Source: Terebella lapidaria
Lineage: Eukaryota > Annelida > Polychaeta > Terebellida > Terebellidae
Assembly: GCA_949152475.1 (NCBI GenBank)
Contig: OX424561.1
Location: 7,006,001 to 7,070,000, forward strand
Length of the DNA: 64,000 nucleotides
Direction of reading: 5' to 3'
Shown: positions 56,771 to 64,000 of the stretch, in pieces
Layout of the letters: the number at the start of each line of letters is the position of its first letter
How positions within the stretch are numbered: the stretch's first letter is position 1
The notes under the pieces: model-generated
Database searches by the model: none
What the model was told of the DNA's origin: nothing
The model's input: the letters and a program-made list of their open reading frames with translations, nothing else
Program-made: the position numbers and the translations under genes

Positions 56771-57228
56771 GTATCATTAGTTTTGCATTTTATATGCATT
56801 TTTTCTTCAGCAACATTACTATAGACCAACCACACACATTCAGGGTCCATTTGTTTGATGATAGATAAGATGATGGTTTTTCTGGCAATCATACAAGTCA
56901 AAATGTGATACAAACCATGGTAAATACAGAAGTAAGAGGTGATGACAATTTATAATTACTGTAAGTTGTACAGACAATACTGTATAAAAGTGTTCTTATA
57001 AAGGGAATTGCTTAATGACTTCATATCTGGCTGTTTTTCTTTAAATTTTTTCACTTGTGCACTTTCGCATCAGGAACAATGGGGGCTTGTGTGGATTGAG
57101 GGGAACATAGCTTCACACATGTCTTTGCGTCTGTGTGTGGGAGGTTTGCCCCTACTGGTGCCTCGACATATGTGAGAGGCACATAGTAAATAATCCGGAG
57201 AGATCGTTCAAGAATGTTTCCCAGCATG
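56771..57228. other. Sequence between the two LTRs
   Basis: 458 bases with no retroelement coding sequence and no features recognised. It is either host DNA between two independent solo LTRs or a short remnant internal region. Confidence 0.4.
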
Positions 57229-58500
57229 CAGGACGGATTCCGTGACGTCCGGATAACACGGTTTCTTGGAAGGTGGTTGGGTCTGTTTTGGTTAACCGGA
57301 GCTGGAACGGAAAATTCCGGGGACACTGCTGCTTGTACGGCTTGATCACGGCTAGAAGTCTCTAAGGGTTGGTAGCGTGGTCTGGAATAGACCTCCAACC
57401 GTTCTCTTTTCCCGACTGCAATCCGCAACTGCACCTGAAAGTAAGAATCCGGTGGCGTTTCCGCCTCTTGATACTGCAACTGCTCTGTCGGGTCACCGTT
57501 TCCGCAACTGCTCCGTTGTTTCCCGTCTCTCTGCAACTGTGGCTGCACCTGAAATGAGGAATCTGGAAGCGTCTCCGCCTCCGACTCTGCAACTTTTCCG
57601 TCAGGAACTGCCTCTGCATCCACTCCGCTGCTATTGTCTCCACTGCAACCGCGACTGCACCTGAAATGGAGATTCTACAAGCGTCTCCGCCTCTGATACT
57701 GCAACTGCTCCGTCAGGTACCGCCTCCGCAGTGGGTCCGCTGCTTCCACTTCCGTCTCCGTCTTCTTCTCCGGTGATCTGGGTTCTAGATCACTCTCAGA
57801 CGTCGTCACAAACTTTGTCTTAACCGACCGTTAACTTGTCTTCTTTCTTCTCCGTATAACTTTCTTTTTCCGTTTACTTTAACTTTATCATAATTTCCAC
57901 GTTCCCTAACGAACACGGAAAAACAACCCGGAATAAGTTTTCAGATTTAATTCTCTAAGTGTACAGTCGGAAGACATAAACTGTAATCATCTGCATGACT
58001 CAAGCCGGAGCAAGGGAGTACTCTGCTAAGGGAGAAGGGGTCTGCACAGGTCGACGTCACGACACCAACTCCGCCGTTCCCGCTGAAGCGGGGGCTTTTA
58101 TAGACCTGAGACCCACATCACGTGACCAACCTATTGTGACGTCATAGTCCGCCAAAACACTGATTTTTCCGGATTTTCTAAAAACATGCTGGAACAAATC
58201 AGTGGCTGACACGTCACCTTTTAAACCGAAAACGAGGCTGATCACATGACTTTCCGGAAATAACGTCATTACGTTTTTGTACTCCATTTTTCTGACTCCG
58301 TCTCCGGTTCCGTTTCCGACTTTACCAACATTGAATTACTCTAAGTTCCAAGGCGGAACACCTTTCTAAAATCATGAATATACAACCGTATGAACCTTTA
58401 AACACATATACATTCTCATAAACCGTTATTCAACCGTAATATCACAAAATATACACGAATTACCTTGGGGAGCTTTTGGGAACACCCCAAAACCGTTACA
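57229..58500 (-). mobile_element. Second LTR of the same family (fossil)
   Basis: About 1.27 kb aligned throughout with 55388-56770: the shared start region CTAGAAGTCTCTAAGG, the repeated GCAACTGCTCCGTC words, GGAGAAGGGGTCTGCACAGG, GCGGGGGCTTTTATAGACCT, and the end CCCCAAAACCGTTACA at 58500. CATG occurs just before (57225-57228) and just after (58501-58504), a possible 4-bp target duplication, although the left terminal bases differ from the sister LTR. It is probably an independent solo LTR, and old. Confidence 0.65.
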
Positions 58501-58539
58501 CATGAAATAGCTGGCAGGTATATCATAGTTCATAGATAG

Positions 58540-59490
58540 ACACGAGGTTATCCAAGGGTACCTGTGCTCGCTTTGGTACGCACAGGAAGAAGATCCGAGA
58601 AGATGTTTTGCTGTGCCTCGCTTTGACTTGTGTGTGCCACTTCTGGTCGGAAATGATATGGATTCCGAGGAATTTTCAATGTATCAACTCGTTCGATAGT
58701 TGAACCATCCAAGTACTGAGATCGGGAATTGTAGGGCACATTTCGGAAGAAATCAACATTTCTCGTGTCTTCATTGTATTAGGCATCATATTGTATCAGT
58801 CGTCCAGTTAAGGACTGGATTGACCTCCTCTTGCAGGTGATCATGGTCGTTGAGAAATACTGTGCCTGTTCGCTCAGTTTATCGTAGACTGTCGTGTCGT
58901 CAACATATTTCACCGTCGGTAGTTTGAGCTCAAGGTTGTGGATCATGGTGATGGCGAGCTATGGGCCTAGTTCAGTTCCTTGTGGGACGCCCTCGTGTAT
59001 GTGTAACAAGTCGGAGGTAGTGTTGCCAAAATTGCCGTTGTTCGGGATTCAATAGAAAAGCGTGGACCCACCAGAGTACAGTACTATCGGAACGCTCAAG
59101 CTCCACAATTTTGCGTGGAGAATGTTGTGTTCGATCAGGTCAAATGTTTTCCGGAGGTCATGAAGTAAGGTACAAATTTGTGTTCCCAGGACGTCACTGG
59201 CCTTGGGCCAAGCATGGAACAAGTTGAGCAAAGACATTGTTGTGAAGCACCCCTTCTTCCTTCCATGATCATTCTCGATGTGAGAGTCGACTGTTTCCCA
59301 GAGCCAATTGAAGATGGATGACTCAAATTTGTTGCTAAGAATTGCGGTCAGGGATATAGGTCGAATGTCATCCACTGGCAATTTCAAGGGGACGTGTTCC
59401 TTTCGGTAGAGGTGTGACATTCGTGCTTTTCCATGTGTCAGGAAAATGTGTTCACATTGTTGTTGAGTAAGGTATCTGTCATGCTTCAAA
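58540..59490 (-). mobile_element. Broken LINE reverse transcriptase, minus strand
   Basis: On the minus strand, translation in more than one frame gives DDIRPISLTAILSNKFESSI, FNWLWETVDSHIEND, CFTTMSLLNLFHAWPKASDV, LLHDLRKTFDLIEHNILHAK, then downstream GVPQGTELGP and KYVDDTTVYDKLSEQ. These are RT motifs of a Jockey/CR1-group LINE with the YVDD catalytic box. At least two frameshifts or stops separate the pieces, and both element ends are missing. The style differs from the 30.5-kb and 59.6-kb LINEs, so it is a third family. Confidence 0.7.
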
Positions 59491-59509
59491 CTGACTTATG
59501 TGTTCGGTT

Positions 59510-60757
59510 ATACTTGTGCGTTGCAACCAGATTTCCCCGGCTAAAAGAAGTCTATAGGTGCTGGCATGGCTTGCGTCTTACCTCAGGGACCGAACATTGC
59601 AGGTCGCTGTTGATGCGGAGAGAAGTCCAGCCAAAGCTTTGTGTTTTGGTGTGCCTCAAGGCTCTGTGCTGGGCCCATTTCTTTACCTGATTTATATGCT
59701 GCCAGTCGGTGATATCATCCGGAAACATCAGCTCAAGTACCACCTGTATGCCGATGACAGTCAGTTGTATGCAACATTTGACCTCGCTAACCTGTCAGCG
59801 ATGGATCGGACTGAACAACAGATCATGTCCTGCGTCGCTGATATCAGTGTGTGGATGTCACACAGTAAGCTCAAGCTGAACGCGGAAAAGACCGAAGTAA
59901 TCGTGTTGTCGTCCACCTACAACCGTCAGGAGCTGAAGTTTGATGACATTCATGTAGGCGATGCTGTTGTCACACCAAGCCAATCAGTTCGAAATCTTGG
60001 GAGTCCAGTTTGACGCGCGCCTCAACATGGCAGGCCACATCACAAAGACATGCTCAACAGCCTTTTTCCATCTCCACAATATTTCCAGGATTAGAAATGT
60101 CCTCACTGCAGATGCAGCAAAAACCCTTGTTCACGCTTTCGTATCATCTAGATTGGACTACTGTAATGATCTACTTGCTGGAGCACCTGCAACTGCATCA
60201 TCCAAGCTTCAGTGTGTTCGAACATGGCCGCAAAAGTGATTGCAAGGAAAAAGAAATCCGACCATGTGACACTAATTTTTACTGAGCTACACTGGCTCCC
60301 GGTAGTCCATCGGATTGAATTTAAGCTCCTGCTCTTCACTTTCAAGACCATTCATGGTCTGGCCCCAAACTACCTGTGTGAGTTGGTGTCCGTCCGTCAT
60401 CCCAGGAGACGGATAAGGAGTGCCGAGACCACCCTCCTCGACACGGCTCAAGTCTGCTGGTGACAAGATGATCTCCTACCAATCCACGGTGTTGTGGAAC
60501 AGAGAACTGCCAGAGAACATTCGTAGCATCCAGGACATCTCACGTTTCAAAAATGTTTTTAAAACTCATTTGTTTTCAAAAGGTGTTTAACCAACCCTAA
60601 ACTTTCGGGAAAGGTGCTGGCATTGCTTGCTTCTCACCCCGTCTACAAATTTGCCTTCGTTAAATATATACCACTATTGTGAAGCGCCTATGAAAGAAGC
60701 ATGATATACGGCGCTATACAAATGCTTTATTATTATTATTATTATTATTATTATAGC
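59510..60757 (+). mobile_element. 5'-truncated L2/CR1-type LINE with (ATT)n tail
   Basis: The frame 59558-60013 encodes LAWLASYLRDRTLQVAVDAE, GVPQGSVLGPFLYLIYMLPV, YHLYADDSQLYATF and KLKLNAEKTEVIVL. After a frameshift near 60000 it continues NLGVQFDARLNMAGHITKTC, SSRLDYCNDLLAG, ELHWLPVVHRIEFKLLLFTF, LAPNYLCELVSV, and later LWNRELPENIRSI to about 60590. It ends with GCGCTATACAAATGCTTTAT and an (ATT)n run (60727-60754), the hallmark of L2/CR1 3' ends. The reverse transcriptase N-terminal half and endonuclease are missing, so the copy is dead on arrival. Confidence 0.85.
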
Positions 60758-61001
60758 GCGCTCACTGTTTTCAATTTCATTTCGTGCGCACATTATATAC
60801 ACATGTACATGCCTACGATGCGCATGCAGGATGAATACCGATGTAAAAGCAATCGGTAGTTCGTGTGAATAATAGTCCCTGATCGAGTACGTCCATAACA
60901 AAATATCAAGAAGTTTATAAAATTCAGCACCGTTTTCTGTTTGGCCCAAAATTTAATTTATTCGTAAAGTTGTTCTTGGTTGGTAGTTATACGGGTAACC
61001 G
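60758..61001. other. Spacer after the LINE
   Basis: No features beyond GCGC-containing sequence after the LINE tail. Confidence 0.4.
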
Positions 61002-61310
61002 TTATAAGCACTGAAATATCAATGTTGAAGTCGGTGGTGTTGAACTCGGAACCCATTCCACATTAGGTGAAAAAGTGTTTGATAGTGTTTGATTTTAATC
61101 TATGCGCACAGTGACGACTTGTTTATCCGAATATGTAAAACCTCAAACGCGGTTCAACTTAGTTTGAATTTGACAGATTATCACTTGACAGATGAGTATT
61201 CATGTTACATAACATGTGAACGAGTTACACAGATTGAACGTAAACAAAATGTCTTTCAAAAAACTGCAAATAATGATACAGTTTATTTGACACGGCTTGT
61301 GACATTCACG

Positions 61311-61570
61311 TGACTGGTGGATGACCAGAACCTAGTGGCCTTCTATTACAGCTCATGAAAGCTGTAAATATACTGTGCTAGGTTCTGCCCCCCACAGAAG
61401 CCGATCTATCACGCATTTAACACAAGAACCCTGTTCTACTGTTGTAGTATAATTAGTTTCGTGGTATTTTTGTGCGGAGATTTACATTTTATCTGGAATC
61501 GTTTAGCAGGAGTTCTTTTCCTCGACACTTCACTTGATTAAATTTACCTATTCAGTGTTTTTTTTCCTAG
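61311..61570 (+). repeat. Shared ~250-bp sequence with a nested hairpin, copy 2
   Basis: Counterpart of 47340-47600. The outer stem here is 10 bp (CAGAACCTAG 61326-61335 with CTAGGTTCTG 61378-61387). The inner stem is 8 bp (TTACAGCT 61346-61353 with AGCTGTAA 61360-61367), where the other copy pairs different loop-side bases. CACAGAAGCCGATCTATCAC follows in both. Confidence 0.6.
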
Positions 61571-62404
61571 TACGGCAATTATAAAACTTGGAATTAGTTT
61601 AGATATAAGATAGATTAGTTGGTCATCATGAATGATAATATATATTTTTTCATGTATGAATAAATTGTGGTTTGAATTAACTATCCTTGCCAAAGAAATG
61701 GTAATAAGTTTGATCAATATGTTTGAATGTATCTTGTGTGTACAAATGTTTTTACGTTGGGTATGAGGTTTTATCTCTGGCATGCCAAGTACATACACGT
61801 ACTTAAACCTGACAGTGTTCTAACCTCCGACAATGGTATGTGTTCTTCTTCACAACGATATGGAATGGTTGTGTATGTGACGCGTGATTTGTTCTTAAAC
61901 GCTCTCTGAGATTCCCATGGGGGGAAATACTCGTCCCCTGGCGGCAAAACCTGGTTTCGAAGAGAAAATACTTTGAACGTGTGTTCTACAGAGCTCGACG
62001 TAAATAATTCAGTTAATTATTATAATCTGACGAATATTTTCGTTGAAGGGTGCAATTTTTTCATCACTATCGCCAATTTACGTGAACATTAGCGTCTCGG
62101 CTGGATTTGAGAATAAATACATAACTACGGTGTGCATTCAGTCAACCGGGTATCACGTTTGTTCCTGTTGTCGAGTCATCGCTCACTTCTCACGCTTATC
62201 CTTTATGTCAGTGCAAAATTCATTTGTTTTGGAGCAGTAAAGCTAGCACATTTGTTACGTTCTATTTTCTGACTACATCTTCACTTCTAACAATCATATG
62301 CATTTATTTTTCGCTGTCCCACAGCGAGCTAATTTTTCGCTCGCAAAGTGCGGAAGATTGATTACCGTGGTATTTATCGTTGGCAATGTGTAAAAGTCGG
62401 AAAG
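61571..62404. other. Non-coding interior of the inverted-repeat segment
   Basis: AT-rich sequence with short ORFs (61727-61909, 62043-62240) and no recognised feature. Confidence 0.45.
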
Positions 62405-62539
62405 GGTTCCGAGTTCAACACCACCGCCTTCAACATTGATATTTCAGTGCTTATAAATATTCCGACGGTACGGTAAATTTATTGGACATTTCTCATATGG
62501 CATATAATGTCGCATATTTGTACCGTACAAGGTTGCAGT

Positions 62540-63071
62540 TTCCGTATCCACTTCCACCAGACAACGCCACAAGCATTTGTATGATCGTCGGTCTAAGGGA
62601 CCAGTACTAGCTCTTGGAGACCGAATTTAGATCCGCAAGGTGGGATTTCAAGGCCCTCACAAGTTGGAGGACACTTGGAGTTCTACGGTCTATGTCATCA
62701 ATAAACAGCCTGACGAGACAATACCTGTCTATCAAGTCATTCCGGAAGGGAAGCGTGGGCCCACAAAGACCCTTCACCGGAACCTCTTACTGCCTGTCGG
62801 GAATCTGTTAGAGGAGGAGGATTTTAACTGTCCCCATTCTCCAGTCTCCAGAAAGCCTTCAACGAGAGCTACACGACAGGTTGAAGAATCGTCCGACAGT
62901 GATTCGTCAATGTCATTTGTTGCCGTCACTTTAGTGGACGATGTTGCTGCTGGACCAGAGCAAGTTTTTGTGGATGATGTTGTCATTGAGGACCACCACG
63001 TGGATACTCTTCAGGAGGTGGCACCGTTAGAGTTAGTTCCACCCCAGCCGGCACCCGACGTTGGATCATAG
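62540..63071 (+). mobile_element. Ty3/gypsy pol 3' end (integrase C-terminal region), fossil fragment
   Basis: Translation includes RQRHKHLYDRRSKGPVLALG, DRI, GFQGPHKLEDTWSSTVYVIN, IPVYQVIPEGKRGPTKTLHR and NLLLPVGNLL, the typical C-terminal part of gypsy-type integrases, followed by an acidic tail to the stop at 63071. Protease, reverse transcriptase and most of the integrase are absent and no LTR is attached, so this is a broken remnant. It lies about 150 bases before the THAP gene exon and in the same orientation. Confidence 0.8.
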
Positions 63072-63224
63072 AAATATACCCACAGGGAAAGCCGACTCAT
63101 CGTTTTGGTCGCTTGGTGCGCCACAGGTGTCGTATATGCACTAGCGCCACCAGCGGTTATGAGAGAAAAAAATGACACTTCGGAATTGACATTTTGAATG
63201 CTGACACTTTTGTCGTCACTGACC

Positions 63225-63471
63225 ATGGGAAAAGGGAAACCCGGCAGTGTGAATTGTTGCATTCCGGGATGTACCAATTATTACGAAAAAACAAAACTCG
63301 TATCACCCCCTGTCAGTTATCTGGGGTTTCCTAAGGCCGGCGTGAGCGAGGAACAGAACGAGTGGAGGCGGCGACTGATTCACAGCGTGCGGCGGGCGGA
63401 TAACAAGTTCTGCGCGGACACCCATCGCATCTGTTCCATCCATTTCGAGAAGAGATGTTTGATTTTTCACG
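63225..63471 (+). CDS. THAP-domain zinc-finger protein, first coding exon
   Basis: From the ATG in CCATGGG (63225) the 82-residue exon encodes a THAP-type C2CH zinc finger: VNCCIPGCTNYYEK (C11/C12 and C16), YLGFPK (33-37), the conserved Trp in EWRRRL (W47), and RICSIHFEKRCLIFHG (C70-x2-H73). Length, spacing and the CSxHF signature match the family. The exon ends at a good donor, G|GTAAGA (63471/63472), so the AVPTIF-type end of the domain and the rest of the protein must lie in later exons beyond the window. THAP proteins bind DNA through this domain, many as transcription regulators and some as domesticated P-element transposases. Whether this is a host gene or a P-element-like transposase cannot be decided from one exon. 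An upstream in-frame ATG at 63198 exists, but 63225 has the better context and fits the family start. Confidence 0.85.
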
Positions 63472-64000
63472 GTAAGATGACAACAAATACACTAACTTAT
63501 ACAAACGAACTGAGCATGAAATCAGGACTATGAACCTCTATAAAGCACATGAATATCTGATACAAGTAATGTTGGTAGTAGTGTTAGTGTCACACCGGCG
63601 TATTATGCCGTATAGGCCTAGATCTACGTGACCCGGCCGCACACGCGACTCGGCCGCCTGTTGCCTCTCGTATATCATAGCGCTCGCAGCATCAGTATCA
63701 TATTCAATGATAAAATTTTCTCTATTCATCGTATTTGAGTAATTTGACATGATAGAACTCCAGGCTCAGCCATCGGTGCTCAGACTTTTGAGATCATTTC
63801 ATGACAGCCAGAAGCGGGAGAGATATAATTCTTCCAACCAAGCTGTCGTCCTTCGTTCACATGTTATTCCGAGTCCTGGTCACATTGCTGCTGCATGCGT
63901 TATGATTTGCATACTGGAGATAACGGGCGGCCGGGTCGCGTGTAGACCAGAGGATTACAGATGTATACACACATGAACTGACAAGTGATTTTGAGGCAGG
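63472..64000 (+). other. Intron of the THAP gene, to the window end
   Basis: Begins with GTAAGATGAC. No further exon with THAP-protein character was seen up to 64000; short ORFs here (63749-63976) have no recognisable features. GC content is locally higher around 63590-63680. Confidence 0.45.

Larger units (their letters stand above)
61002..62456. mobile_element. 1.45-kb segment bounded by a 52-bp inverted repeat
   Basis: TTATAAGCACTGAAATATCA at 61002, continuing to GAACTCGGAACC (61053), is mirrored at 62405-62456 with one mismatch in 52 bases. Flanking bases (CCG and ATATTCC) do not show an obvious target duplication. No transposase is present; the interior holds the hairpin-bearing repeat (61311-61570) and AT-rich sequence. 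It may be a non-autonomous DNA transposon, or two oppositely oriented copies of one repeat. Confidence 0.55.

Noticed and set aside
57051-57664. ORFs of 190, 93 and 95 residues
   Set aside because: They overlap each other on both strands within the second LTR and its flank; low-complexity translation products.
55388-58500. One complete short LTR retroelement with both LTRs
   Set aside because: Only about 460 bases lie between the LTRs with no coding remnant, and the first LTR has its own 4-bp target duplication, so two solo LTRs fit better.
62774-63277. Minus-strand ORFs opposite the integrase fossil and THAP exon
   Set aside because: Antisense shadows without recognisable domains.

Overview
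This is an animal nuclear-genome window, AT-rich and dominated by transposable elements and old duplications. The elements present are a CR1/Jockey-type LINE, other LINE fragments, Penelope-like elements, hAT-type and other terminal-inverted-repeat elements, solo LTRs and a Ty3/gypsy pol remnant. The gene content (a rhodopsin-class GPCR and a THAP zinc-finger exon) points to a metazoan. The mix of repeats looks like a marine invertebrate, perhaps a mollusc or other lophotrochozoan or a lower deuterostome. That taxonomic guess is weak and rests on repeat style only.

Layout: 0-1.5 kb is an AT-rich dispersed-box satellite, followed by a LINE 3' tail. 1.9-2.2 kb is a GC-rich island that could be a first exon. 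5.1-6.2 kb holds the only complete, convincing host gene: a single-exon class A GPCR with a TATA box upstream and a poly(A) signal downstream. From 6.9 to 19.1 kb a diverged module recurs two to three times, and Penelope-like reverse transcriptase fragments and their terminal repeats interrupt it. 19-27 kb holds short exon-like ORFs of unknown identity, an inverted-repeat element at 22.1-22.7 kb, and Penelope-type repeats in reverse orientation at 25.7-26.6 kb.

27.2-46.0 kb is a tandem segmental duplication. Copy A runs 27.23-41.39 kb and copy B 41.40-46.02 kb. Copy A is split by a 9.08-kb block (29,213-38,294) bounded by hAT-like terminal inverted repeats and a 5-bp target duplication; copy B preserves the empty site. 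The block carries a LINE with an uninterrupted 1041-residue ORF (minus strand), a relic of a second DNA transposon family, a 145-bp tandem repeat and about 3 kb of a 46-bp satellite. A diverged third relative (copy C) lies at 54.4-55.2 kb. There two exon-like segments keep an open frame across phase-compatible splice sites, whereas the equivalent segments in A and B are disrupted. This suggests an unrecognised host gene family in which C may be the surviving member.

46-54 kb contains more unrecognised exon-like ORFs, a nested hairpin-bearing sequence shared with 61.3 kb, and a 1.5-kb TIR element built around a 130-bp internal tandem repeat. 55.4-58.5 kb holds two related minus-strand LTRs carrying strong promoter signals. 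58.5-60.8 kb holds two broken LINEs in divergent orientation. 61.0-62.5 kb is bounded by a 52-bp inverted repeat. 62.5-63.1 kb is a Ty3/gypsy pol C-terminal fossil, and 63.2-63.5 kb is the first coding exon of a THAP-domain gene whose remainder lies beyond the window.

No operon-like or pathway-level cooperation between genes is visible. The main biology of the window is duplication, nested insertion and decay. All alignments were made by eye and identity levels are estimates.
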